DNA of 64,000 nt from VGJW01 sp035286125 (GCA_035286125.1 JAYKIS010000033.1:57278-121277); one strand, 5' to 3'. Counted from the stretch's first letter, positions 1 through 9,222 are shown. Notes: generated from the letters alone by a model not told the origin. Numbers and translations are program-made.

Positions 1-1697
1 CGGCAGCCGTCATCGGCTCCCGGTTTGCGTGGGAAGACCTGGAAGACCTCGTGGGCCGCGAAGTCCTGCCCGAGATCCTGCAAACGCTTGTCGATGCCGG
101 CCTTCTTGCCGTGGAAGGCAACGAAGTCTGCTTCCGACAGGAAGCCCTGCGGACCCTGACCGCTGCCTCGATGACGGAGGACCAGAGGCAGACGGTGCGA
201 CGCCAGTTGGCCAATCGCCTGATGGCCCGGCAGCAGGAGCAGATGGAGGATCTGGACGGGCGAATCGCGGATCTGCTCGAGGACGGCGGGGCCCTGGACG
301 AGGCCGCCATCTGGGCCCAGAAGGCGATGGCGCTGGCCACCGATCGTCAGAAACCCGGGGAAGCCCTGCGCAGGGCCCACCAGATCCTTCGCTTGGCCAA
401 GACACTGCCGGAGACAGCCCCGGAAGAACTCGAACGTGCGACCCGCGATGTCGCATCGCTCGAGCTGCAGGTCGGCAGCGTGGCCGAGGCGGAACGCCTG
501 TGGCAAGCGCTGCACGACATGGCGCCCATCGCCAAGCGTCACGAGGCCCGCACGCAGTTGGCCCGCATCGCCGGCATGCGCGGCGACTTCGACAGGGCCC
601 TCGCCTTTGCCGAGGAAGGCCTCGCCGTCGCCGAGCTGCTGGGTGAGGCAGGCAATCAGGTGCGGTTCCTGATCGAACTGGGCCTTCTGGCCACCCGTCA
701 GGAACGCTGGGATGTCGCTGGTTCCGCATGCAATCGGGTAAGGGGCCTGCTCCCTCCGGACAGCCAGCACAAGGATGCAGGCGATCTGCTGGTGCTGGAA
801 GGCAAGTTGCACCTGCACGCCGGACGGCCAGCGGAGGCGCTCGCGGCAGGACGAGCGGCCCTTGACCTGTACGAGGCCCACCGGGAGAGCGACGCCATGG
901 TCGAGGCCTTCCAACTCATTGCATGGGCACATCGGGCCTCGGGCAATGCCACCCAGGCCCAGCGCAGCCTCCGGCAAGCCATGCAGTCGGCACGGGATAC
1001 GACTGTCGCCCGTGAACTGGGGTTGATGCTGGCGAACTTCGCCCTCGAGGAAGGCGATACGCCCACCGTGCTCGAACTCGATGACGACTGGCTGCCGGCC
1101 GCTGGTGCCGGACACCTGGGCAGGGAACACCTGCTGCTGGGTACCGCCTGGCTTTTTGCCGGCATGCGGGACCTCGTGCGGACCCACCTCGAGGGCCCCT
1201 TCGAGGGACGGCCGGAAGACCTTGCTGTCCTGCACGCCATCCAGGCCATCAACAAGGCAGAGTCGGACGACATGGCAGGTGCGCGACTGGCCGTGCGTCA
1301 CGCCCTGCAGCAAGCAACGGCGGCCGAGGGTTCGACAACGCTGGCCCGGGCTCTGGCGCTGGGCGCAGCGGGGCATGTCGCCTTCGTGGCTGGCGAATAC
1401 GAGACGGCCGTGCGCCATCTGAGCGAGTCAAGAGCCGTACTGCCGACTCCTGCACACCCCGTGTGGTCCCTCTGGTTCGACATCGTCTACGGCATCAGCC
1501 TCCAGACGCTCGGCAGCCCCCTGCCCTTCCTGCCCGAAGACCTGTCCGTCCGGGCCAGCCAGGTTCGCCTGCCGATGACACTCGAGCCCTACTGGACCAT
1601 GCTGCGTAGCGAGTTGGGCAGCGTGACCGAGGACAGCCTCGAGCCGTTCGACGCGTGGGATGCTAGCATGCCGGCATGGACGATCGGGAACGACTGA
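1..1697 (+). CDS. STAND ATPase/TPR regulator, C-terminal part (5' end outside window)
   Basis: The frame is open to the left edge, so only the C-terminal ~565 residues are present. The first residues (AAVIGSRFAWEDLEDL, then a segment with LVDAGLL and FRQEALR) match the winged-helix tail that follows the NACHT/AAA module in MalT- and adenylate-cyclase-type STAND proteins. The rest is Ala/Leu-rich helical hairpins spaced like tetratricopeptide repeats, ending at TGA 1695. Family members are signalling switches in which the ATPase oligomerises and the TPR array senses a ligand or partner. The ATPase motifs and any output domain lie outside the window, so the ligand and output are unknown. The next gene starts inside its last 22 bases. 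Confidence 0.7.
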   Translation, partial: AAVIGSRFAWEDLEDLVGREVLPEILQTLVDAGLLAVEGNEVCFRQEALRTLTAASMTEDQRQTVRRQLANRLMARQQEQMEDLDGRIADLLEDGGALDEAAIWAQKAMALATDRQKPGEALRRAHQILRLAKTLPETAPEELERATRDVASLELQVGSVAEAERLWQALHDMAPIAKRHEARTQLARIAGMRGDFDRALAFAEEGLAVAELLGEAGNQVRFLIELGLLATRQERWDVAGSACNRVRGLLPPDSQHKDAGDLLVLEGKLHLHAGRPAEALAAGRAALDLYEAHRESDAMVEAFQLIAWAHRASGNATQAQRSLRQAMQSARDTTVARELGLMLANFALEEGDTPTVLELDDDWLPAAGAGHLGREHLLLGTAWLFAGMRDLVRTHLEGPFEGRPEDLAVLHAIQAINKAESDDMAGARLAVRHALQQATAAEGSTTLARALALGAAGHVAFVAGEYETAVRHLSESRAVLPTPAHPVWSLWFDIVYGISLQTLGSPLPFLPEDLSVRASQVRLPMTLEPYWTMLRSELGSVTEDSLEPFDAWDASMPAWTIGND

Positions 1698-1990
1698 TTC
1701 GCCAAGCGCTGGCCGAGATCGAGCCGGACGAAACCGAGTGGCGCCATTTCGCGGTCCTCGCCGCAGATCCGGCGGCATGCCCGGAAATCGTCATCCGCAA
1801 GTTCCTTGGACGTGCACCGCGGCCTTATCCCGTCCCCCTTGAGGCGGTGGTCTATACCGTACGCCACCTCGCCGGGACCAAGGTGGTCTTCCTGGATCTC
1901 CGTCCGGTCGATCGCCTGTATCACAAGGTAGAACAGGCCTTCGGAGACGCGGGCGTACCTTCCGGCCCCCGTGGCTTCTTCCGGACCTGA
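1676..1990 (+). CDS. small hypothetical protein (104 aa)
   Basis: A short acidic, soluble protein with no signal peptide or membrane segment; I do not recognise the family. It overlaps the end of the TPR gene by 22 bases and is followed within 2 bases by the next start, so it probably sits in the same transcript. The ATG at 1676 has no Shine-Dalgarno sequence. Instead TAGCAT lies at 1664-1669, which would put transcription start on the ATG itself (possible leaderless message). Coding-like codon use and the tight spacing are the only support. Confidence 0.5.
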   Translation: MDDRERLIRQALAEIEPDETEWRHFAVLAADPAACPEIVIRKFLGRAPRPYPVPLEAVVYTVRHLAGTKVVFLDLRPVDRLYHKVEQAFGDAGVPSGPRGFFRT

Positions 1991-1991
1991 C

Positions 1992-2831
1992 ATGCCCACG
2001 GCCGGCGCAGGTCGGCCCAGCCCGCTGGCCGCCATCTGGAGCGCAGCCAATCAGGTGACGTGGCTGATCCGGGAACGCCTAGCGTGGCGGCGAAACATCC
2101 GCAGCGTGGAGCCGGTGTCGAGGAACGAACTGCTGCGCGGGCTCTCGGATCCGGAACGTGCCAGCCTGACCCTGGACACGTGGCTGCCGGGCCTCGCCCT
2201 CGACGCCGGCGGACTGTCCGCCGAAACCGCATGGATACGGGATGCGCTTGACCTGATGGCGGCACTTGAGGTTGCGCTCGAGCATCTGCCCGCGACGCTC
2301 CCGGACCCCCTGCGCGTCCTCGATATCGGAGCCAAGACCTGGCACTACGTCCGCGGCATCCACGCCCTGCTTCGCCTTCGTGGCGATGGTCCGCGCGACC
2401 TTCGCCTGACGGGTGTCGAGATTGATGCCTTCCGGGTCTACCGAGACCTGCATTCGCGATGGGACTGGGCCCACTGGCACGCCTCGACCTGCCCGGGCAC
2501 ACGCTATCTGGCCATGGACGCCCTTGACTTCCACCACCCCCAGGACCTGGTGCTGCTGTTCCTGCCGATCATGTTCGAGGAAGAGCATCTCGACTGGGGC
2601 CTGTCACTCGCCCAGTATCGGCCTGATACCCTCTTTACGCACGCTCGACGCCTCGCAGGCCCTGAAGGCCATGTGGTCATGCTGAACTTCGCCTATGAAG
2701 AACCAGCCCTCGACATCATCGCAAGTCGTCAGGAGGCTCCCCCCTTGCTTCGGCGACCGGCTCCTTCGGCCCTCGAACCCGGGGAGTTGCCCCGAATCCT
2801 CACGGTCTGGCGCGGCATTCCCTCAAGTTGA
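1992..2831 (+). CDS. SAM-dependent methyltransferase-like protein
   Basis: 279 aa from the ATG just after the previous stop; a GTG at 1971 in the same frame is an alternative. The centre contains a Rossmann-like first strand and loop (LRVLDIGAKTWHYVRGIHAL) and about 30 residues later a strand ending in an acidic residue (LTGVEIDAFR). This is the layout of motifs I and II of class I methyltransferases. The loop lacks the usual GxGxG, so the match is weak and activity is uncertain. The N-terminal ~95 residues are of unknown fold. The protein is soluble and no substrate can be inferred from neighbours. Confidence 0.5.
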   Translation: MPTAGAGRPSPLAAIWSAANQVTWLIRERLAWRRNIRSVEPVSRNELLRGLSDPERASLTLDTWLPGLALDAGGLSAETAWIRDALDLMAALEVALEHLPATLPDPLRVLDIGAKTWHYVRGIHALLRLRGDGPRDLRLTGVEIDAFRVYRDLHSRWDWAHWHASTCPGTRYLAMDALDFHHPQDLVLLFLPIMFEEEHLDWGLSLAQYRPDTLFTHARRLAGPEGHVVMLNFAYEEPALDIIASRQEAPPLLRRPAPSALEPGELPRILTVWRGIPSS

Positions 2832-2914
2832 CCGGAACTTTACCCGGCTGTTACCGAAATTTGCATCCAAGGGACGACAAGACCGTCATCCCCCCTCGTG
2901 ATGGCAAAACCGAC

Positions 2915-3061
2915 ATGCAGCAATTCTGGATTACGGCCGAACTGGATGATGCCACGACCCTGTCTCGCTGCTTCACCGCCAGCGACCGCGACGCAGCCGT
3001 TGCGCGAATGATGGCCTACCTGGAGCTCGAGTTCGGGGCCGCGACACCGGCTGCCGGTTGA
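2915..3061 (+). CDS. possible small protein (48 aa)
   Basis: A short frame beginning MQQFWITAELDD, just after the methyltransferase-like gene. The same frame is open back to 2828, but that part looks non-coding. There is no convincing Shine-Dalgarno sequence, and the last ~46 bases overlap the end of the convergent lytic transglycosylase gene. The sequence resembles a small alpha/beta protein with a C-terminal helix; no family recognised. Low confidence. Confidence 0.3.
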   Translation: MQQFWITAELDDATTLSRCFTASDRDAAVARMMAYLELEFGAATPAAG

Positions 3062-3699
3062 AGCGGCCGGGTGCCAGGGCGGCGATAGCGATCGTATGAG
3101 CCGATGACCGCCCGGATGTACCGGCCATTGCGGTAGCGCCCACGGCTGATGATGCCGCGGCGACCAGCATTGTAGTAACTGAGGGCCATCGCGAGGTCGC
3201 CGCCGAACTCTCGAAGCAAGGCCTTGAGGAAGTAGGTCCCGACCCGTATGTTCTGCTCGGGATCGTAGAGGTCGATACGGCGCATGCCCAGTTTGCGCCG
3301 TAACCCCCGAGCCGTAGCCGGCATGACCTGCATCAGACCGACGGCACCCACCGGGCTGACGCAGTGGGGATCGAAGGCGGACTCGATCTGGATGACGCCC
3401 GCGATCAGGCTTGCGGGCAGCCCGTGTTCATCGGCAATCCGACGAATGAGCGCGGCATAGGGATAGGCCGCCCACTTGCCCTCGCGGGCACCGAAGGCCC
3501 GCACACGTTCGGCCTCATGGGCGCCGGGCAGGCGGGAGACGGACGCCGAAGATGGGATAGAAGCCAAGCGGACCCGCGGTGCCCGGACAGGCAGGTCGCG
3601 TCCTTCGGGACCCACTGCCGCACGCCCCGCAAGATTGGCGAGCGCCCCGAGCACGAGCGCCATGGCCCCGATACCCAACACACGTGCCCTGGGCCCCAT
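3016..3699 (-). CDS. lytic transglycosylase (SLT domain)
   Basis: Cleaves peptidoglycan glycan strands with formation of 1,6-anhydro ends, in the periplasm. The SLT core is clear: VIQIESAFD carries the catalytic Glu, followed by SPVGAVGLMQVMPATARG and later LALSYYNAG-type text (MALSYYNAG here). The start at 3699 gives a cleavable N-terminal hydrophobic segment (VLGIGAMALVLGALANLAG), as expected for an exported enzyme. A GTG at 3786 would add 29 residues before the signal and is less likely. About 227 aa, the usual size of a single-domain secreted SLT protein. The gene stands alone and converges on the small frame at 2915. Confidence 0.85.
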   Translation of the reverse strand: MGPRARVLGIGAMALVLGALANLAGRAAVGPEGRDLPVRAPRVRLASIPSSASVSRLPGAHEAERVRAFGAREGKWAAYPYAALIRRIADEHGLPASLIAGVIQIESAFDPHCVSPVGAVGLMQVMPATARGLRRKLGMRRIDLYDPEQNIRVGTYFLKALLREFGGDLAMALSYYNAGRRGIISRGRYRNGRYIRAVIGSYDRYRRPGTRPLQPAAGVAAPNSSSR

Positions 3700-3901
3700 G
3701 ACAGCAGGACGCACGTCATCAGCCACGGTAGCGTAAACAAGGACACCGCTATCAGGGACGAGCGGTTCGGACACAATGACCCCCACGACGGCCCGACAGG
3801 CTCGGCAAAGTAGTTAGCTGCAAGGTCAGGGGTGCAAAGAAAGGTATCAGGTGCCAAGGTCGACACGGCCGTGGTGCCGACCCTTCAAGGCTAGCATGGG
3901 C

Positions 3902-4918
3902 TCAAGGGACGGTAAAGCCCGGAGCCGGAGTCGGTCCCATGCTGCCTACGGCTCCCGCCAAAAGCATGGCGGCGGCGAAAAGGCCCACGGCCAAGCCGTA
4001 CCAGACCGGTCGGCCAGGCTCGACCCGAATACCGCGCCAGACGACCGTGAACTGCGCCACGGCCGTGACGGCGATGGCAATGGCCGGTGCAGGATGCCGG
4101 ACACCCAGCAGGATGGCCACGGCGACTAGGGAGGTCAGCAGCAACATCGAACCGATGAGCAAGCCCATCTCGGGACCGAGCAAGGCAGCAAGAGTGCGGA
4201 GGCCCACCCGGCGATGGGCATCGACGTCCCCGAGCGTGCCCAGGGTGAAGAGACCGACGGCGCCGTAGGCAAAGCCAGCTCCGAGCAGCAGCACACCCGT
4301 CGCCGGCTTGGCAAAGAGCATCACGCCAACCAGCCACGGCATGAAGACGACGCACAGCGCATTGACGAGACCGCTGGCCCACGTCTGACGGCGCAAGGAC
4401 AGCGGCGGGGCGTTCATGGCGAAGACCAGCGCCGAAGTCGCGAGCGTGGCATAGAAGACCCCCGCCCCATCCGTGCTGCCGACGCCGAATCGACCGGACC
4501 AGGACAGGCCGAGGCCGTGGTCCAGCAGATGGGCGAAGAAGAGCATCACCATGCCCATAAGGCCCATCTGCGCCACGAGGACGTTGAGCGGCAGGGCGCC
4601 CGAAGGCAAGGGCCGCTCCGGATGGTTCACGGCATCGAGGTCACGGTCGAAGATCGCGTTGACGACACTGCCAAGCCCCGTGATCAGGGGACCGCACAGC
4701 AAGGCTCCGAAGGCCAATCGTGTCGCACCGATGCCGGACAAGGGAACCGCGCCCGTAGCGAGGGCCCCAGCCATCATGGCTGCGACCGGCACGATCCAAC
4801 GTTCCGGACGCGATGTCCGAAGCGACAGCTGCCAGGGCGCACGCTCCGGCTGGAGAGGCAGCGACACGGTCTCCGCGCGGAGAACGCGCAGCGTCGGGGG
4901 AGCGGCATGCAACTGCAT
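3902..4918 (-). CDS. UbiA-family prenyltransferase, chlorophyll-synthase-like
   Basis: Integral membrane enzyme of 338 aa with about eight hydrophobic helices. The first Mg-diphosphate motif is intact (N87, D91, D95 in NAIFDRDLDAVNHPERPLPS). The text following it (NHPERPLPSG) is closer to chlorophyll/bacteriochlorophyll synthase (ChlG/BchG) than to MenA, UbiA or CtaB. The second acidic motif is present as LGDVDAHRRVGLRTL. UbiA enzymes transfer a polyprenyl chain to an aromatic or tetrapyrrole acceptor. No photosynthesis or quinone genes flank it, so the acceptor is unknown. GAGGACAGG lies 13 bases before ATG 4918 as a distant ribosome site. Confidence 0.75.
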   Translation of the reverse strand: MQLHAAPPTLRVLRAETVSLPLQPERAPWQLSLRTSRPERWIVPVAAMMAGALATGAVPLSGIGATRLAFGALLCGPLITGLGSVVNAIFDRDLDAVNHPERPLPSGALPLNVLVAQMGLMGMVMLFFAHLLDHGLGLSWSGRFGVGSTDGAGVFYATLATSALVFAMNAPPLSLRRQTWASGLVNALCVVFMPWLVGVMLFAKPATGVLLLGAGFAYGAVGLFTLGTLGDVDAHRRVGLRTLAALLGPEMGLLIGSMLLLTSLVAVAILLGVRHPAPAIAIAVTAVAQFTVVWRGIRVEPGRPVWYGLAVGLFAAAMLLAGAVGSMGPTPAPGFTVP

Positions 4919-4984
4919 CGCGGGGATGACCTGTCCTCGGAAGGCTGCGGGGGATTGGCCGGGCGGACCCGAACCCCTTTAATG

Positions 4985-5004
4985 TTCCGTTAATCTTAAT
5001 GGAA
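4985..5004. promoter_or_regulatory. near-palindrome in divergent intergenic region
   Basis: TTCCGTTAA (4985-4993) and TTAATGGAA (4996-5004) form a 20-base inverted repeat with one mismatched pair and a two-base centre. It sits in an AT-rich patch between the leftward prenyltransferase and the rightward kelch lipoprotein. That is a sensible place for an operator controlling one or both; no binding protein can be named. Confidence 0.35.
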
Positions 5005-5075
5005 AGTAAAGGCCTGCCGAGGTTTATTTACCCGTCCTTAACCATGTCCATTTGGCGACACGGAGTCCTTCGGGT

Positions 5076-7274
5076 ATGTTCTCGGAGATGAGGTCCCGCG
5101 TCCTGCACCGGCCGACGCTGCTCTTGCTTGCGGCCTTGCTGCTCGTGAGCTGTCGCACGGGCTTTGGTGGCCAACCGCAGTCGACCGGTGGCGTCTCGAT
5201 CCAACCCGCTGCCAGCCCGACCACGGGCAACACCATGCAGGGTCCTTTCGTCCTGCCCGGACGGGTCGTGGATGCTGCAGGAACGCCTCTCGCCGGAGTG
5301 CCCGTCTTGGCCTGGCCCGTCGGCATCCTGCCTCCCGACAGCCGGGCCTCGCTGGTGGCGAACGACGCAGCCGGCCTCATTGCCAACAACGCCGCGGGAC
5401 TCGTTGCCAACGATGCCGCTGGCCGCCGAATCCTGCAACTTTCCGTCGCACGGGCCATGACGGATGCCAGCGGCGCGTTCCGGCTCGAAGTCCCGGAAGG
5501 ACGGTACAACCTCGAGGCCGTGCGCGAGATCAACGTCAAGGCGTGGATGGCAAACGTTTCCGCAGGCCCCGGCCGGACAGGCGAAACCGTCCTGCGGGCC
5601 TTGCCGACTGGACGCATCACAGGCCGCGTGGCCTTGCCCGCGCCCACCACCGGAACCGGCGCGCCGGTGTTCGTGACCGAAACAGAAGTCCTCATCGCCG
5701 GTTCCGGCTACAAGGCACGACCGGACGCCAGCGGCAGCTTCCTTATCGAGAACGTGCCCACCGGGATTTTCCAACCCATCGTGTGGCATCCGATCCTGGG
5801 TGCAGCCAAGCCGTGGGGCGAGATGGTCGAAGTCCCTGCCACGGCGGAAGGACTTGCCCTTCCGGTCATCCGACCCGCCACGGGCGGGGGCTGGATCGCG
5901 ATTCCAGGTCCCGTGACCGCAGGCACGCCGAATCCGTCGCCCAGCCCGACGGCAGCCGTTGCTTCGCCCAGCCCGACGGCAGCCGTTGCCGCGCCATCCC
6001 CCACGCCGACGGGGGACATGCCGTCGCCTGTGGCGACGGAGACGCCTGCACCGTCTGCAACGCCCCCGGCCTCCCCATCTCCTACCCCCTCCCCCGCACC
6101 GGTGGTTTCCCCGATTCCCACCGCCACACCTGCTCCGACGGCTGCGCCGACGCAGGCTCCTGCAGCCCAGCGGCCCGGCGTGTTCTTCATCGAAGGCAAC
6201 CTGCCCTACGCCCTCCACAAGATGGGGCACATCAGCCTGCACCGAGAGGCCCTGGCGTCCATCGGCCTCGACCCTGCGCTGCCCCGGCACCTGTTGCTCG
6301 GGGGCGTGACGTCGCAACCCGGTGGCAGCCGACAGGCGACGGACTCCGTCGTCATGATCACCGAGGACGACCAGGGACGCCTCAGCACCTTCAGGACGCT
6401 CGAGAGCCGGCTGCGCGTGCCGCGCCACAGTCCCGGAGTCGTCTTCATCCCGCCCTACGTCTACGTGATTGGGGGCATGGCGGATTCGGATGCCAATGTC
6501 CCAATCGCGTCCGTCGAACGGGCCAGGTTGACGCTCGATGGGCTGGGCTCATTCGAATCGGTGGGCAACCTGCTCGATGAGCCCAAAAGCCGCATGCACC
6601 TGGTTGCCTTCGATGCGTGGCTGTTCGCCGTCGGCGGTCGCACAGGTCCCGGGGATCGGGACTTCAGCCAAGACATCTCCAGAGCAGCCATCGGACCGGA
6701 CGGCGAACTGGGAGCATTCTCGGACCAGGCTACCCTGCTGAAGCCGAGGGCCAGCAGCATCTTGGTCGATGCAAAGGACGGCCGATACTTCCTGCTGGGC
6801 GGATCGACCGGCGACAACACGGGACAGAGGAGGCTTGCCGACCTCGAGAGCCTTGACGAAACCTATCTGGTAGAGCTGGCATCCCCCGATACATCAGGCA
6901 GCATCTTGGACCGGCTGCGGCAAGGGAACGCGACAGAGCGACAACCCGACTCGCTAACGAGTTCACCCGAAGAGGCCCGGGCGAATGTGCTGCCCGCGCC
7001 CCGCACCCGTTTCAGCCACGCCGTCCTTGGCAACTACCTGTATGTCTTCGGAGGCTGGACGGGCACCCACGGCACGGAAATCCTGCGCGGCCCCATCACA
7101 GAGGGCGGCCTGGGCGATCTGACGGAAGTCATCGGCCCTCGCCTGGCCGTGGGCGTCGAGGATGCCGCGACGATCGTCACGGGACAGAACCTCTATCTGC
7201 TGGGCGGGGCCAACACGGACAGTCCCGCGGGCGTGTCCTTCATCCAGCGGGCGCCGCTTCTCGACCAGCCCTGA
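5076..7274 (+). CDS. kelch-repeat lipoprotein with carboxypeptidase-regulatory-like domain
   Basis: Exported protein of about 732 aa. The chosen ATG 5076 has GGAG 10 bases upstream and gives a lipoprotein signal (LLLLAALLLVSC). Next comes a carboxypeptidase-regulatory-like beta domain (PGRVVDAAGTPLAGVPVLAWP and similar text). Inside it is an 8-residue triplet repeat. A Pro/Thr/Ser/Ala-rich linker follows (about residues 285-370). The C-terminal half has kelch-type strands (HLLLGGV, YVYVIGGMADS, WLFAVGGRTG, YFLLGGSTGD, YLYVFGGWTG, LYLLGGANTD), probably a six-bladed propeller. Likely a surface or periplasmic binding protein; the ligand is unknown. Confidence 0.75.
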   Translation: MFSEMRSRVLHRPTLLLLAALLLVSCRTGFGGQPQSTGGVSIQPAASPTTGNTMQGPFVLPGRVVDAAGTPLAGVPVLAWPVGILPPDSRASLVANDAAGLIANNAAGLVANDAAGRRILQLSVARAMTDASGAFRLEVPEGRYNLEAVREINVKAWMANVSAGPGRTGETVLRALPTGRITGRVALPAPTTGTGAPVFVTETEVLIAGSGYKARPDASGSFLIENVPTGIFQPIVWHPILGAAKPWGEMVEVPATAEGLALPVIRPATGGGWIAIPGPVTAGTPNPSPSPTAAVASPSPTAAVAAPSPTPTGDMPSPVATETPAPSATPPASPSPTPSPAPVVSPIPTATPAPTAAPTQAPAAQRPGVFFIEGNLPYALHKMGHISLHREALASIGLDPALPRHLLLGGVTSQPGGSRQATDSVVMITEDDQGRLSTFRTLESRLRVPRHSPGVVFIPPYVYVIGGMADSDANVPIASVERARLTLDGLGSFESVGNLLDEPKSRMHLVAFDAWLFAVGGRTGPGDRDFSQDISRAAIGPDGELGAFSDQATLLKPRASSILVDAKDGRYFLLGGSTGDNTGQRRLADLESLDETYLVELASPDTSGSILDRLRQGNATERQPDSLTSSPEEARANVLPAPRTRFSHAVLGNYLYVFGGWTGTHGTEILRGPITEGGLGDLTEVIGPRLAVGVEDAATIVTGQNLYLLGGANTDSPAGVSFIQRAPLLDQP
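5355..5426 (+). repeat. three 24-base repeats encoding xANxAAGx
   Basis: Three in-frame 8-residue units, VANDAAGL, IANNAAGL and VANDAAGR, lie within the kelch lipoprotein. The DNA of the copies differs mostly at third positions, so the protein repeat is old or selected rather than a fresh duplication. Confidence 0.75.
5937..5990 (+). repeat. two 27-base tandem repeats in Pro-rich linker
   Basis: Two adjacent 27-base copies (5937-5963 and 5964-5990), 26 of 27 identical, encode SPSPTAAVA twice in the linker between the N-terminal domain and the propeller. The near identity suggests recent duplication, so linker length may vary between strains. Confidence 0.8.
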
Positions 7275-7380
7275 ACGCCCTGCTGCGTGACAGGAACGTG
7301 ACGCACGGGACCGGCCCATGGCCTAGAATGGGGCTTCCCTTTCTGTCCATCCCGGATTCCAGACGGAGACCCAGGCGCTT

Positions 7381-9222
7381 ATGTGCGGCATCGTCGGCTA
7401 TTGGGGGGCCAAGCAGGCCTCGGATGTCCTCGTGGGCGGTCTTCGCCGTCTCGAGTACCGCGGCTATGACTCGGCCGGGGTCGCCGTCCTGGCGGGCGGC
7501 GCGCTCCACATCCGGCGCGAGGTCGGCAAGCTGCAGGCTCTGGCCGACGGGCTCGGCCGGGCCCCGCTCGAGGGCTCCGTGGGCATCGGTCATACCCGCT
7601 GGGCCACGCACGGCCGCCCGACGACATACAACGCTCATCCCCACACGGACGCCTCCGGACGCCTCGTGGTGGTGCACAACGGCATCATCGAGAACTACAT
7701 GGCCCTCAAGGAAAGACTGCAGGCCGCAGGCCACGTCTTCCAGTCGGATACCGACAGCGAGGTCCTCGCGCACCTCGTCGGCAGTTGCTACGGTGGCGAC
7801 CTGCCCGCAGCCGTGCGTCAGGCCCTGCAGCAGGTCGAGGGCACCTATGCTGCGGCGTTCCTGCATCAGGACCATCCCGACACCATCGTGGGTGTCCGCC
7901 ACGGTGCCCCGCTCGTGGCAGGCGTCGGCGAGCAGGAATCCTTCCTCGCGTCCGACGTCAGCGCCCTGTTGGACCACACCCGCTCCGTCGTCTACCTCGA
8001 CGACGGCAACCTGGTGCAGATCGGTCCCGAGGGTGTCCGCGTCTCGGACCTCGCGGGCAACGCGCTGCCCCTCGACGTGCACCGGGTCGACTGGAACCCC
8101 GCCGCAGCCGAGAAGGCGGGCTTCGAGCACTTCATGCTGAAGGAGATCCACGAACAGCCCGCGAGCCTGACGAACACCCTGGGGGGTCGTCTCGACCAGG
8201 CCGCAAACCGCATCCATCTGGGCGATCAGCGCCTGACGGAAGACACCCTGCGCGGCATTCGCCGCGTGGTCGTCGTGGCTTGCGGCACGGCCTACTACGC
8301 GGGCCTTGTGGGCAAGTACGTCCTCGAGGAACTGGCTCGCCTGCCCCTCGAGGTCGACGTGGCCTCGGAATTCCGCTACCGCCGGCCCGTCCTCGATCCC
8401 GAGACCCTCGTGATTGCCATCTCGCAGTCCGGCGAGACGGCCGACACCCTTGCGGCGTTGCGCGAGGCCAAGCGCCTCGGCTGCCCGACGCTGGGGGTCA
8501 TCAACGCCATCGGTTCGACGATGGGTCGCGAAGTCGATGCCGTGCTGGCCCTGCAGTCAGGCCCCGAGATCAGCGTGGCCTCGACCAAGGCCTACACGAG
8601 CATGGTTGCCGCGATGCTGGTCCTGGGGGTGCACCTGGGTCAGGTACGCGGCACCTTGTCAGACGCCGACGCGGCCGGTCTCATCCGGGACCTCAAGCAC
8701 CTGCCGGCGCTGGTCACCAAGACGCTCGAGATGGCGCCCAAGGTCCGGGCCCTGGCCGAGGCCTTCGCCCTTTCGCAGAACTTCCTGTTCCTCGGCCGCG
8801 GCATCAACTACCCGACCGCCCTCGAAGGGGCCCTCAAGCTCAAGGAAATCTCGTACATCCACGCCGAGGCCTACGCCGCCGGCGAGATGAAGCATGGGCC
8901 CATCGCCCTCATCAACGAGGCGATGCCGGTCCTCGCCATCGCGACGCGCAGCGCCACATACGACAAGATGGTCAGCAACATCCAGGAGGCACGCTCGCGC
9001 AAGGGGTCCGCCATGGGGACCGTCATCGCCGTCGCGACCGAGGGGGATACCCAGATTGCCCACCACGTGGACCGGGTCCTGTACGTGCCGGATTGCCCGG
9101 AACTGCTGTCCCCGATCATCAACGCCATCCCGCTGCAACTGCTGGCTTACGATATCGCCCGGATCCTGGGCAAGGACATCGACCAGCCGCGCAACCTCGC
9201 CAAGTCGGTGACGGTGGAATGA
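7381..9222 (+). CDS. glmS: glutamine--fructose-6-phosphate aminotransferase (isomerizing)
   Basis: Makes glucosamine-6-phosphate from fructose-6-phosphate and glutamine, the entry to amino-sugar synthesis for peptidoglycan and LPS. 613 aa, the normal length. The N-terminal MCGIVGYWG supplies Cys1 (after Met removal) as glutaminase nucleophile, with HTRWATHGRP following. Two SIS domains hold ISQSGETADT and STKAYTSM, and the tail DQPRNLAKSVTVE is the family signature. hemB starts on its stop codon, so the two are co-translated. TAGAAT at 7324-7329 may be a -10 element. The short leader shows no room for a glmS ribozyme. Confidence 0.98.
   Translation: MCGIVGYWGAKQASDVLVGGLRRLEYRGYDSAGVAVLAGGALHIRREVGKLQALADGLGRAPLEGSVGIGHTRWATHGRPTTYNAHPHTDASGRLVVVHNGIIENYMALKERLQAAGHVFQSDTDSEVLAHLVGSCYGGDLPAAVRQALQQVEGTYAAAFLHQDHPDTIVGVRHGAPLVAGVGEQESFLASDVSALLDHTRSVVYLDDGNLVQIGPEGVRVSDLAGNALPLDVHRVDWNPAAAEKAGFEHFMLKEIHEQPASLTNTLGGRLDQAANRIHLGDQRLTEDTLRGIRRVVVVACGTAYYAGLVGKYVLEELARLPLEVDVASEFRYRRPVLDPETLVIAISQSGETADTLAALREAKRLGCPTLGVINAIGSTMGREVDAVLALQSGPEISVASTKAYTSMVAAMLVLGVHLGQVRGTLSDADAAGLIRDLKHLPALVTKTLEMAPKVRALAEAFALSQNFLFLGRGINYPTALEGALKLKEISYIHAEAYAAGEMKHGPIALINEAMPVLAIATRSATYDKMVSNIQEARSRKGSAMGTVIAVATEGDTQIAHHVDRVLYVPDCPELLSPIINAIPLQLLAYDIARILGKDIDQPRNLAKSVTVE

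Noticed and set aside
7275..7380. glmS ribozyme/riboswitch
   Set aside because: The leader is only about 105 bases and no recognisable conserved core was seen.
7785..9218. In-frame upstream extension of hemB
   Set aside because: It runs through glmS in another frame; HemB homology begins at 9219 and the length from there is standard.
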